Below, piece by piece: positions 1-7,102 of a DNA stretch of 64,000 nt. Location of the stretch: positions 1 through 64,000 of the forward strand of contig NZ_NFLE01000018.1 of the NCBI RefSeq assembly GCF_002160755.1. Reading direction: 5' to 3'. A model generated the notes under the pieces. That model had not been told where the DNA came from. It searched no databases and saw only the letters and a list, made by a program, of their open reading frames with translations. Origin of the DNA: Lachnoclostridium sp. An14 (GTDB lineage Bacteria > Bacillota > Clostridia > Lachnospirales > Lachnospiraceae). Position numbers and translations under genes: made by a program. The stretch's first letter is position 1; every line of letters begins with the position of its first letter.

Positions 1-1
1 C

Positions 2-64
2 TTGGCGGTGACTGAAAAACTGATCCAGGCCGGAGCGGGCGTTGGAGATAAAGAGGGCAAGTGA
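2..64 (+). CDS. C-terminal 20 codons of a gene cut by the window edge (possible phage holin)
   Basis: An open frame runs in from the left edge and ends LAVTEKLIQAGAGVGDKEGK followed by TGA. Too little is visible to name a family. The next two genes on the same strand end in a phage-type endolysin, and in many Gram-positive phages the gene at this place is a holin. The function is therefore inferred only from position. A very strong Shine-Dalgarno-like sequence (GAGGAGGTGATC) overlaps and follows the stop but has no ATG/GTG/TTG at a suitable distance. Confidence 0.35.
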   Translation: MAVTEKLIQAGAGVGDKEGK

Positions 65-157
65 GGAGGTGATCCCACATCTCCGGGCCGGGCGGTATCC
101 CGGCGGCCGCAGGGCCAACCTAGAAATAATCGTGAAGAGAAAAGGAGAAAAAGAACT

Positions 158-409
158 ATGATTAAAGCAAACACTGGAAACCATGAAATGCAGGCACCCC
201 ATACGGCTGAGGAATGCCACCAGAACGATGCACCCCACAAACACCCTGAGACGGACTGCGGACACTATGTGCCGTCCGGGCCCGGAGTAGATCTTGCGGA
301 CAGCAGCGCACCGGGAAATGACGACACTGTGCGCAAGGAGGATGCGGTGACCGGCCCCGGCGTGCAGATCGACAAGGACGCAGTGACCGGCCCGGGAGTC
401 GGACTCTGA
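158..409 (+). CDS. Small disordered phage protein with GPGV repeats
   Basis: This 83-residue protein is of no family I recognise. An AAAGGAG ribosome binding site lies about 10 bases before the ATG. The N-terminal half is rich in His and Cys (CHQNDAPHKHPETDCGH), which could bind metal. The C-terminal half holds three short repeats built on SGPGV/TGPGV, the last two as DAVTGPGVxx. There is no signal peptide or membrane segment, and the composition suggests disorder. It sits between the putative holin end and the endolysin, so a late phage function is likely, but the role is unknown. The reading frame on the opposite strand has no ribosome binding site and is taken as a shadow. Confidence 0.6.
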   Translation: MIKANTGNHEMQAPHTAEECHQNDAPHKHPETDCGHYVPSGPGVDLADSSAPGNDDTVRKEDAVTGPGVQIDKDAVTGPGVGL

Positions 410-428
410 TCTGCGACATCGCAACTCT

Positions 429-457
429 GGCCCTGGGAGAGATCCTGGGGCCTTTTT
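429..457 (+). terminator. Hairpin plus T-run after the small phage protein
   Basis: GGCCC and GGGCC pair around an inner GGA/TCC, followed by TTTTT. It lies 20 bases after the stop of the small protein and just before the endolysin ribosome binding site, so it may be a weak or attenuating terminator inside the lysis cassette. Confidence 0.45.
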
Positions 458-471
458 ATATGGAGGTAATT

Positions 472-1242
472 ATGTCAGATAAAAGAAAAGCCGCCGGCTT
501 GGTGGCATTTTGTGAGAGTAAAATTGGTACACCCTACGTATACGGAGCAAAGGGCGAGGTACTGACGGAGGAACGCCTGCAGGTTTTGAAGAAGCAGAAT
601 CCATCCATGTATACCAGCAGTTATACTAATAAGGCCCGGAAGTTTATCGGCCAGCGCTGCACCGACTGCAGCGGCCTAATCAGCTGGTACACCGGCATCG
701 TCCGGGGAAGCTATAACTATCACGACACAGCGGATGAGCGGGTGGCCATTGGGGCTCTCGACGAGTCCATGATCGGCTGGGCGATCTGGAAGCCCGGCCA
801 TATCGGCATATACGTCGGAAATGGCTACTGCATCGAGGCCAAGGGCATCAACTACGGAACAATTAAATCCAAAGTGAAAGATACCGCCTGGAAGAAGGTC
901 CTGAAGCTCTGTGACATTGACTACAGCGTGGATCCGGTTTATACAGAGGGCTTCAAACGGGCTGCGGACGGCCGGCGCTGGTGGTACCAGTACGCAGACG
1001 GATCCTGGGCGTCCAACGGCTGGTATTGGCTTACAGAGGCCACCGGTGGCACATCCGGCTGGTATCTGTTTGACTCTGAGGGTTACATGCTGACCGGATA
1101 CCAGCAGGATCCGGCGGGAGAGTGGTATTTCCTGTGCCCGGATGCCGGTATTCATGAAGGGCAGTGTATGATCACCGATGCCCGCGGGGAGCTTCGGATC
1201 GCAGAGCGGTACGACTTTGAGAACCACAGGTATGTGATTTAA
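472..1242 (+). CDS. Phage endolysin: NlpC/P60-type peptidase with wall-binding repeats
   Basis: The likely role is to cut peptidoglycan stem peptides for host lysis. Residues about 5-145 form an NlpC/P60-like papain fold, with the probable catalytic Cys in CTDCSGLI and the catalytic His in PGHIGIYVGNG. Residues about 155-225 carry Trp/Tyr/Gly-rich repeats (GRRWWYQYADGSW, GWYWL, GWYLFDSEGYMLTGYQ) like Gram-positive cell-wall/choline-binding repeats. The start at 472 is preferred over the in-frame ATG at 460 because GGAGG at 463-467 sits between the two. There is no signal peptide, so export would depend on a holin. The gene is followed by a terminator and then by a tRNA gene, which supports this being the edge of a prophage. 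Confidence 0.85.
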   Translation: MSDKRKAAGLVAFCESKIGTPYVYGAKGEVLTEERLQVLKKQNPSMYTSSYTNKARKFIGQRCTDCSGLISWYTGIVRGSYNYHDTADERVAIGALDESMIGWAIWKPGHIGIYVGNGYCIEAKGINYGTIKSKVKDTAWKKVLKLCDIDYSVDPVYTEGFKRAADGRRWWYQYADGSWASNGWYWLTEATGGTSGWYLFDSEGYMLTGYQQDPAGEWYFLCPDAGIHEGQCMITDARGELRIAERYDFENHRYVI

Positions 1243-1277
1243 AAAAGAAGTCCGGCAGCAATTTACGGGACTTCTTT
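1242..1277 (+). terminator. Rho-independent-type hairpin after the endolysin
   Basis: AAAGAAGTCC (1244-1253) pairs perfectly with GGACTTCTTT (1268-1277) directly after the endolysin stop codon. The T-run is part of the stem. Confidence 0.7.
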
Positions 1278-1300
1278 AAATACCATCTTCGGAGAAAAAT

Positions 1301-1331
1301 TCGTGTGATTTTCGTGTGATACTCGTGTGAT
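1301..1331. repeat. Three tandem copies of TCGTGTGAT with an 11-base period
   Basis: TCGTGTGAT occurs at 1301-1309, 1312-1320 and 1323-1331, in the same orientation and one helical turn apart. The array lies between the prophage endolysin and the tRNA-Ala gene. Spacing of about 10-11 bases is typical of protein-binding iterons such as arm-type integrase or excisionase sites near an attachment site. That function is an inference. Confidence 0.55.
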
Positions 1332-1400
1332 ATTTTACCGGAAATCAGGCTGTTTTTTTATACATTCCGGTTTCCGGTTTTTCCTCTCAAATCACTAAAA

Positions 1401-1440
1401 AACCTCGTATCTATGCGGTTTTTCGCATAAATACAAGGTT
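1401..1440 (-). terminator. Terminator downstream of tRNA-Ala
   Basis: A 17-base stem with two mismatches (1401-1417 with 1424-1440) and a six-base loop. On the minus strand it is followed by a T-run (GGTTTTTT), so it would end the tRNA transcript. Confidence 0.7.
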
Positions 1441-1449
1441 TCTCTCAAG

Positions 1450-1522
1450 TGGAGCATACGGGATTCGAACCCGTGACCTTTTGAATGCCATTCAAACGCG
1501 CTCCCAGCTGCGCTAATGCCCC
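1450..1522 (-). tRNA. tRNA-Ala (anticodon GGC)
   Basis: The minus strand folds into a full cloverleaf: acceptor GGGGCAT/ATGCTCC with the alanine identity pair G3-U70, D arm GCGC/GCGC, anticodon stem TTTGA/TCAAA with loop ATGGCAT (anticodon GGC), and T arm ACGGG-TTCGAAT-CCCGT. The discriminator base is A and CCA is not encoded. The 3' end points left, toward the phage genes, which is the arrangement expected when a phage integrates into the 3' end of a tRNA gene. Confidence 0.95.
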
Positions 1523-1534
1523 AACGCGTTTTTT

Positions 1535-1562
1535 ATTATAGCACAGAGTTTACGGTTTGAAA
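1535..1562 (-). promoter_or_regulatory. Promoter of tRNA-Ala
   Basis: On the minus strand, TATAAT (1535-1540) lies 12 bases before the tRNA. A TTTCAA -35-like hexamer (1557-1562) stands 16 bases upstream of it. Confidence 0.55.
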
Positions 1563-1671
1563 AGTCTTTTTTTAAAAAAATTTAAATTTTTATGATTTTT
1601 AGCAATTTTCGCATTTTTGCCGCTGAAAATGGCCGTTTAGTCGTTTCCCACAAAACAAAACCGCCGGGCCA

Positions 1672-1977
1672 TCAGAGAAACAGCTCCAAAATCAGCACCG
1701 TCGCGCAGCAGGCCAGGGCCACCCGGAATAAGTCGGCGCCCAGCCAGGCGGCGGCGATGCCGATGATCAGGGCGGCGGCGCCGGAGACGGGGCTCTGGGT
1801 GGCCTCCAGGATGGCCGGGAAGGTCATAACGGCCAGGGTGACGTAGGGCACGTAGTACAAAAAGGATTGGATAAACCGGTTTTTGATCTGTTTCTGAATC
1901 AGGGTCAGAGGCAGGGCGCGGATGGCGAAGGAAACGCCGGCCATCACCAGGATGTAAATGTAGATGTTTGAGGTCAT
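1672..1977 (-). CDS. azlD: Branched-chain amino acid exporter small subunit AzlD
   Basis: A 101-residue hydrophobic protein with about four membrane segments that matches the AzlD family in length, in the RALPLTLIQ motif near the N terminus, and in its place directly after azlC. AzlC and AzlD together form an inner-membrane exporter of branched-chain amino acids (and, in the original Bacillus case, of the analogue azaleucine). Its ATG overlaps the azlC stop by four bases, so the two are translationally coupled. No clear terminator follows; the next 150 bases are AT-rich and hold the tRNA-Ala promoter. Confidence 0.9.
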   Translation of the reverse strand: MTSNIYIYILVMAGVSFAIRALPLTLIQKQIKNRFIQSFLYYVPYVTLAVMTFPAILEATQSPVSGAAALIIGIAAAWLGADLFRVALACCATVLILELFL

Positions 1978-2723
1978 GATTCTTCCTCCTTGGGATCTCT
2001 TGGAAACAGGGCGGCTGCCGCGGCGGAAATCACCACGGTGAGCAGGATGGTTCTGGTGCCGGACGAAACCGCGGCCAGGGCCGGCAGGCTGGCAGCCAGA
2101 AAGCTGGCGGCAAAGCAGAGGATGATAAGCCCGGCTACCACCCGGTCCGTCTTTGCCGGGGGAATGATCACCGCCAGGAACATCCCGTAGAGGGCCACGC
2201 TGAAGGCGCTCACCAGCCGCAGAGGCAGAAGGCTTCCGGCTAAGGCACCGATGGCCGTGCCGCAGGCCCAGCAGGGGGCCGCCACCGCCATAGCCCCGTA
2301 GGTGTAGGCGGGATCCAGGTAGCCTGGACGGGCGATATTGATGCCAAAGAGCTCGTCTGTGATGTCAAAGGCCATGAACAGCCGGTGGTAAAAGGGGATC
2401 CCCGGCCGCATCCGCTGGCTCATGGCACAGCTCATGAGCAGGTAGCGGGCGTTGGTGATCAGGGTGATGATGGCCACCTCCAGATAGGAGGCGCCGGCGG
2501 CGATCAGGGTGAAGGCCGCGTACTCCCCGGCGGAGGCGTTGCAGAGGATGCTGGCTAAAAAGCCCTGTCCCGGTGTGAGTCCCGCGTTTTTCGCGGTGAT
2601 GCCCAGGGAAAAGGCCACGGCGAAGTACCCCAGCCCGATGGGAGTCCCGTCCCGCAGCCCCTCCAGGAAGGCTGTGCGCCAGCCCGGGAGAAGGGGACGG
2701 GAAATGTCCGTTGCGCGTTTCAT
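1974..2723 (-). CDS. azlC: Branched-chain amino acid exporter large subunit AzlC
   Basis: A 249-residue polytopic membrane protein of the AzlC family. The N-terminal family signature is visible (LRDGTPIGLGYFAVAFSLGI), as are the ASxLCNASAGEYAAFTLI segment and the MSCAMSQRM loop. It works with AzlD, whose gene overlaps its 3' end. The ATG at 2723 is preceded by AAAAAGGAG on the minus strand. A good promoter lies about 55 bases upstream, inside one copy of a tandemly duplicated sequence that also faces the gene at 3141. Confidence 0.92.
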   Translation of the reverse strand: MKRATDISRPLLPGWRTAFLEGLRDGTPIGLGYFAVAFSLGITAKNAGLTPGQGFLASILCNASAGEYAAFTLIAAGASYLEVAIITLITNARYLLMSCAMSQRMRPGIPFYHRLFMAFDITDELFGINIARPGYLDPAYTYGAMAVAAPCWACGTAIGALAGSLLPLRLVSAFSVALYGMFLAVIIPPAKTDRVVAGLIILCFAASFLAASLPALAAVSSGTRTILLTVVISAAAAALFPRDPKEEES

Positions 2724-2778
2724 ATGAAAAACTCCTTTTTTGTTGGTTTAGGCGGGTCAAAAATCCGCAAACGTCCCT

Positions 2779-2807
2779 ATTATACTCCTTTTCTTTCCAT
2801 TCGTAAA
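2779..2807 (-). promoter_or_regulatory. Promoter of azlCD
   Basis: Minus-strand TTTACG (2802-2807) and TATAAT (2779-2784) are separated by 17 bases. The -10 is present only in copy 1 of the local duplication. Confidence 0.6.
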
Positions 2808-2921
2808 ATGAAAGTTTATAATACGTCCGTTGCGCATTTTGTATGGAACATATTTTGGGGGCCCGGGGGGGGAGCGGGGCGGCGGGGACAGCCCGCAAAC
2901 GCTCCTGAAATGCCGCTTTTC

Positions 2922-2950
2922 TTTACATTCCCGTCATGAAAGTTTATAAT
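2922..2950 (+). promoter_or_regulatory. Promoter of the OLD-like gene
   Basis: TTTACA (2922-2927) and TATAAT (2945-2950) with a 17-base spacer. The equivalent site in duplication copy 1 has TTTCCA and the same TATAAT and spacing, so there may be two promoters in tandem. Confidence 0.65.
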
Positions 2951-3140
2951 ATTTGAATATCAGGGGCGGAGGATCGAAAATACCCGTGGGGTGTGTCAGC
3001 GGGGGATTTACTTTTGAGGCCAAGGCCCTGTTTAAAAAGGTTTGTGAATTCAGCGGACACCGAGATATGGCCGCCGCAGTTTCCGCCGGAGACCGTTTGC
3101 GGAAACGGAGGGGCGGCCCCGGAGCCGAAAGGAGGCGCAC

Positions 3141-4997
3141 ATGAAATTTTCCCGCATCATCATCCGGAATTTCAAGCTGATCCGGGAGATGGACATTTCC
3201 AATATTGAAAACGCCCTGATTCTGGTGGGGAAGAACAACACCGGAAAGACCTCCGTCCTGGAGGCGATCCGGCTGATCACCGGCTCCTACGTGCCTACGG
3301 AGCGGGATTTCAACGAAAAAATGCAGAACATTGAGGTGGAGGTGTTTCTGGAGATCACACAGGAGGATCTGCGCCGCCTTCACACCCTGGGGCTGGTGAG
3401 CCAGTACAAGCGCTACGAGGTGTGGGAGAAGGATTTTTGCCGCCGCCTTCCCTCATTCCGGGACGGCGTCCTCCATTTCACCCTCACCTGCAACCGCAGC
3501 GGGGAGGTGCGCTACGGCGACGGTTACCGGAAAAACAACCGCTCCATCCCGGAGGTGCTGCCCCATATGTACTGCATCAACGTGGAGCGGGAGATCGACC
3601 AGTTTCAGAAGGATCTGCTGTTTTTCCAGGACCGGATGCTCATGGATCAGCTCCGTTCCGGTTTCTGTCTGTTTGACGCGGCAAAGGAGTGCCGCCACTG
3701 TTTCCAGTGCGTGGGGCTTATCGAGCAGAAAAGTCCCCAGGAGCTCACCATCGGGGAGACGGCCAGGCTGCTGGAATACAAGCTCTATCAGACGAATCTC
3801 AGCGACTTTTCCGGGCGGCTGAACGACAATTTTGAGAAAAACGGCGGCTACGGGGAGATCTGCTACACCTTAACCTGCGCGGCGGAGGATATGTTCCGCA
3901 TCCAGGTGACCATGTTTCAGGAGGAAAAGAACCGGGAGACCCCGGTGGAGGATATGGGAAAGGGCATGAGGAGCATTTATTTGCTGTCCCTTTTGGAGAC
4001 CTACGTGGAGGACGACAAAAAGCTGCCCAGCATCCTGGTGATGGAGTATCCGGAAATGTTTCTCCACCCTAAATTGCAGAAGATTGCCAGCGAGACCCTC
4101 TACCGCCTCTCCAAGAAAAACCAGGTGATTTTCAACACCCATTCTCCCCACCTGCTGGTAAATTTCACCAGGAGGGAGATCCGGCAGGTGGTGCTGGACG
4201 GAGAGTATTATTCCGCGCTGCGGGAAAATACGGACATCGACGTGATTTTAAACGATCTGGGCTACGCCGCCGGGGACTTTATGAATGTGGATTTCGTATT
4301 CATCGTGGAGGGAAAGCAGGACAAGAGCCGCCTGCCCCTGCTGCTGCAAAAATACTACAAGGAGACCAGGGGAGAGGACGGAAACCTGTACCGCATCGCC
4401 ATCATCACCACCAACAGCTGCACCAACATCAAGACCTATGCCAACTTAAAATACATGAACCAGGTGTACTTAAAAGACCAGTTTCTCATGATCCGGGACG
4501 GAGACGGGGCCGACCGGGAAAAGCTGCGCCGCCAGCTCTGCGCCTACTACGAGGAGCAGAACCGGGTGGACGTGGATAAGCTGCCCCGGGTGAGGCCGGA
4601 AAACGTGCTGGTGTTAAAATACTATTCCTTTGAGAATTATTTCCTGAATCCCGCGGTGATGGCGAAACTGGGGGTGGTGGACTCGGAGGAGCAGTTTTAC
4701 CGGATTCTCTGGAAGAAATGGAGGAGCTATCTGCGGAATCTGACCAGCGGCCAGCATTTAAAGGAAGTGCTGGGGCGGGATTTCACCTCCCCGGAGGATA
4801 TGAAGGCTCACATGGAGGAAATCCGCACCTACCTGCGGGGCCACAATCTCTACGACATTTTCTACGGGAAGTACCGCTCGAAGAAAGGGGAAACGGAGCT
4901 TTTGAAACGGTACATCGACCTGGCGCCCAGGGATGATTTTAAGGACATCCTGGACGCCGTGGACCGGTTTGCTTATTTTGACAGCCGGAAGGGGTAG
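3141..4997 (+). CDS. OLD-family ATPase with TOPRIM nuclease domain
   Basis: This 618-residue protein resembles overcoming-lysogenization-defect (OLD) nucleases, many of which act in phage defence or DNA repair. The N terminus is an ABC/SMC-like ATPase with Walker A GKNNTGKTS (residues 30-38). The Walker B region reads ILVMEYPEMFLHP; Tyr303 stands where related proteins usually have the catalytic Glu of a xEPE motif. The switch motif NTHSPHLL follows. A TOPRIM-like domain starts near residue 385 with FIVEGKQDK and has the acidic DGDGAD motif near residue 452. No UvrD-type helicase gene adjoins it, so it is a stand-alone (class 1-like) member and not a Gabija pair. AAAGGAGG precedes the ATG. 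Family is well supported; the biological target is not known. Confidence 0.85.
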   Translation: MKFSRIIIRNFKLIREMDISNIENALILVGKNNTGKTSVLEAIRLITGSYVPTERDFNEKMQNIEVEVFLEITQEDLRRLHTLGLVSQYKRYEVWEKDFCRRLPSFRDGVLHFTLTCNRSGEVRYGDGYRKNNRSIPEVLPHMYCINVEREIDQFQKDLLFFQDRMLMDQLRSGFCLFDAAKECRHCFQCVGLIEQKSPQELTIGETARLLEYKLYQTNLSDFSGRLNDNFEKNGGYGEICYTLTCAAEDMFRIQVTMFQEEKNRETPVEDMGKGMRSIYLLSLLETYVEDDKKLPSILVMEYPEMFLHPKLQKIASETLYRLSKKNQVIFNTHSPHLLVNFTRREIRQVVLDGEYYSALRENTDIDVILNDLGYAAGDFMNVDFVFIVEGKQDKSRLPLLLQKYYKETRGEDGNLYRIAIITTNSCTNIKTYANLKYMNQVYLKDQFLMIRDGDGADREKLRRQLCAYYEEQNRVDVDKLPRVRPENVLVLKYYSFENYFLNPAVMAKLGVVDSEEQFYRILWKKWRSYLRNLTSGQHLKEVLGRDFTSPEDMKAHMEEIRTYLRGHNLYDIFYGKYRSKKGETELLKRYIDLAPRDDFKDILDAVDRFAYFDSRKG

Positions 4998-4998
4998 G

Positions 4999-5889
4999 CT
5001 ACGTCTCCCCGTAGGCGTTCAGAAACAGAAAGATCAGCTCCCGCATGGCCCCGGCCAGGACTGTGCTTTTGTGGTAGGCCAGAACCACGTGGAAACAGGC
5101 GGGCGGGGTCAGGGAAAAATAGGCGCAGCCATCCTCAGGCTCAGCCAGGGAGCGGGGGAGAAAGGCGGCGCCTTTTCCCTCTGCCACCATATGCCTGGCG
5201 GCGGCAAGGTCGCTGATCTCACAGAGGACCTTGGGGGTAAAGCGGGCGGCGGCAAACAGCCTGCGCTCGTGGGTCTGAAAATAGCTGCCGTTCCGGTTTA
5301 AGATGAAGGGCTGGTCCGCCAGCTCCTCCAGGCGGACGCCGCTTTTCCGGAAAAGGCGGATCAGGGGATGGCCCTGAGGAAGGGATAAGAGCAGCTCGTC
5401 GTCCCGCAGGGGAAGATATTCCAGGATGCTGTGGGTCAGCTCTCCGGCGGCCATCACCGCCAGCTCCGCCATCCCTCCCGTCAGGTAGTCCTTGGCCACG
5501 GAGGCGTTGCCGTTGATCACATTTAAAAAGACGCCGGGGTGGGTTTCCGCGAAGGACGGCAGGATCCTGGTGGAAAAGTCCGGCAGCAGGGAGCCGTTCA
5601 TCACCAGGATGATCTGCCGGCGGCCGGAGACGCGCTGGCGCTCGATCTCCTCCAGGGCGCGGTAGTAGATGTTTAAGGCGGAACGGGCTCCGTTTACGTA
5701 GATGCGGCCGGCATCGGTCAGGAGGAGCTGGTTTTTCTCCCGGCGAAACAGCCTGGCGTCCAGCTCCCGTTCCAGCTTTTTCACCTGCTGGGACAGGGCG
5801 GGCTGGGTGACCAGCAGGCGGTCGGCGGCCCTGGAGAGGCTTTTCTCCTCTGAAATGGCGATGATAGTTTCCAAAAGCCTGGTATTCAC
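4999..5889 (-). CDS. LysR-type transcriptional regulator A
   Basis: This 296-residue regulator has a typical LysR layout. A winged helix-turn-helix lies at residues 1-60 (LSRAADRLLVTQPALSQQVKKLE) and a type 2 periplasmic-binding-like effector domain follows. The start is GTG in a GTGA overlap with the stop of the second LysR gene upstream, with GGAGGG about 8 bases before, so both are probably made from one transcript. The paired regulators face an SLC13-type transporter and an esterase gene, which are their likely targets. The effector is unknown. Confidence 0.88.
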   Translation of the reverse strand: MNTRLLETIIAISEEKSLSRAADRLLVTQPALSQQVKKLERELDARLFRREKNQLLLTDAGRIYVNGARSALNIYYRALEEIERQRVSGRRQIILVMNGSLLPDFSTRILPSFAETHPGVFLNVINGNASVAKDYLTGGMAELAVMAAGELTHSILEYLPLRDDELLLSLPQGHPLIRLFRKSGVRLEELADQPFILNRNGSYFQTHERRLFAAARFTPKVLCEISDLAAARHMVAEGKGAAFLPRSLAEPEDGCAYFSLTPPACFHVVLAYHKSTVLAGAMRELIFLFLNAYGET

Positions 5890-6872
5890 GGCAGGCCCTC
5901 CTTTCCGTGGAATTCCTCCCAGAGACTGCGGGCTCTGGCGTTTAAGGCGGGGGTGTAGATCGGGTTGTCCCGGTCTTTTTTAATGACCAGATAGGCCAGA
6001 TACCGCTCTGCCTCCGACAGTTGCCGGCCCTTGGGCACCACAATGCCCAGGCTTAAGTAATACCGGGGGCTGGGGGAGAAGTAGACGATGCGCTCCGGAT
6101 CCTCCACCAGGGAGGAGCGGGGCAGCAGGCCGGCCCCGGCGCCCTGACGGATCATGTTGGTGAGCACTAAAAGGTTGTTGGTCTCAAACACTACGGTGGG
6201 GGTGATGCCGGCGTGGGAGAAGATAAAGTCCGACATGGTCCGCACCGTGGTTCCGGGGGCCAGCAGCACGAAGGGGGTGTCGGAAAACTCCCGGATGTCG
6301 ATGGCGGGCAGGCGGCTGCCCGCGGGGCCGGAGGCCAGGGAGGCCAGCCGGTGGAAGGCGGGGACGCCCAGGACCAGCTCCTCCTTGGAGGTGGTGATGC
6401 AGTCAAACGCGGAGGCTCCGGTATCGTAGTAGGAGGCCAGGGCAAAGCTGACCCGTCTCTCCTCCACGTTCCGCCAAAGGTCCTGCATATAGGATTCCTT
6501 GATTTCCACCTTTACGTCGGGAAAGCGGCGGCTGAATTCCGGGAAGATCTGAGCCACCATGATGGAGCCTCGCAGCGGGGACGCTCCCACGGTGATGGTC
6601 TCCGTCAGCTCGTGGGTGACGCGGCGGATGGCCTGGTAGGTCTGATCCCGGACGGCGAGGATCTGCTTTGCCGCGTCCAGGTAAATATAGCCGGCGGGAG
6701 TGGGGATCAGCCGCTTTTTCTCCCGCAGGAACAGATCCACCCCCAGGGTCCGCTCCAGGCCGGAGAGGAATACGCTTAAGGTGGGCTGGGAAACGTGCAG
6801 CCGTTTCCCGGCCCCGGAGAGGCTGCCCTCCTCGGCGATGGCGGTGAGATAGGTGAGTTCTTTTACGTCCAT
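5886..6872 (-). CDS. LysR-type transcriptional regulator B
   Basis: 328 residues from the chosen start MDVKELTYL. GAAGGAG lies 12 bases upstream, and the longer reading frame to 6932 would add 20 residues without a site. The helix-turn-helix is at residues 15-45 (GSLSGAGKRLHVSQPTLSVF) and is followed by a LysR substrate-binding domain. It is divergent from the SLC13 transporter gene and first in a two-regulator operon. The shared 230-base region carries a T-N11-A dyad suited to LysR binding. Two consecutive LysR genes that share about the same length may descend from a duplication, although their sequences differ substantially. Confidence 0.88.
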   Translation of the reverse strand: MDVKELTYLTAIAEEGSLSGAGKRLHVSQPTLSVFLSGLERTLGVDLFLREKKRLIPTPAGYIYLDAAKQILAVRDQTYQAIRRVTHELTETITVGASPLRGSIMVAQIFPEFSRRFPDVKVEIKESYMQDLWRNVEERRVSFALASYYDTGASAFDCITTSKEELVLGVPAFHRLASLASGPAGSRLPAIDIREFSDTPFVLLAPGTTVRTMSDFIFSHAGITPTVVFETNNLLVLTNMIRQGAGAGLLPRSSLVEDPERIVYFSPSPRYYLSLGIVVPKGRQLSEAERYLAYLVIKKDRDNPIYTPALNARARSLWEEFHGKEGLP

Positions 6873-6935
6873 GGCCCTTTCGCTCCTTCTTTCTTTTCTT
6901 TCATCATAGAGGAGCAGGAGGGGGAATGTCAATAT

Positions 6936-6963
6936 CTATAGTTTTTGCTTATAGCTTTTATAG
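6936..6963. promoter_or_regulatory. Candidate LysR operator
   Basis: CTATA (6936-6940), nine bases, then TATAG (6950-6954) forms a dyad that includes T-N11-A (T6939/A6951). A further TATAG half-site lies at 6959-6963. The element lies between the divergent LysR and transporter genes, upstream of the transporter -35. Confidence 0.55.
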
Positions 6964-6974
6964 CCATTGCTGGA

Positions 6975-7003
6975 TTGTTTTCCCCCTTTCCCGGCCCTAT
7001 AAT
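6975..7003 (+). promoter_or_regulatory. Promoter of the SLC13 transporter
   Basis: TTGTTT (6975-6980), 17 bases, TATAAT (6998-7003). The weak -35 next to the LysR dyad suits an activated promoter. The leader to the ATG is about 90 bases. Confidence 0.55.
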
Positions 7004-7102
7004 GGGAGCATCAATGAAGGGAGAGGAAGATGGCTCCTCCTGCCGGCGGCCGCGGCGGGAACTGGCTGGAGCCCTCCGTTTCCCGGTTACGGAGGTAAAA
7101 AA

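Larger units (their letters stand above)
2705..2950. repeat. Diverged tandem duplication of about 120 bases covering the azlC start and promoters
   Basis: Copy 1 (about 2705-2823) and copy 2 (about 2825-2950) match in order. Both start with GTCCGTTGCGC followed by a related TTT..TATG segment, then share CCGCAAACG, then CTTTTCTTTxCATTC, and both end with ATGAAAGTTTATAATA. Copy 1 overlaps the first codons of azlC. The middles have diverged, with copy 2 holding a G-rich stretch. Each copy ends in a plus-strand TATAAT. Confidence 0.7.

Noticed and set aside
69-161. A 30-codon GTG frame between the holin-position gene and the small phage protein, ending in an ATGA overlap
   Set aside because: Its only nearby Shine-Dalgarno sequence touches the GTG, leaving no spacing, and the product has no recognisable features.
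2365-2898. A 177-codon minus-strand frame overlapping azlC
   Set aside because: It is the same strand as azlC in another frame; its start comes from duplication copy 2 and the product is a frame-shifted azlC.
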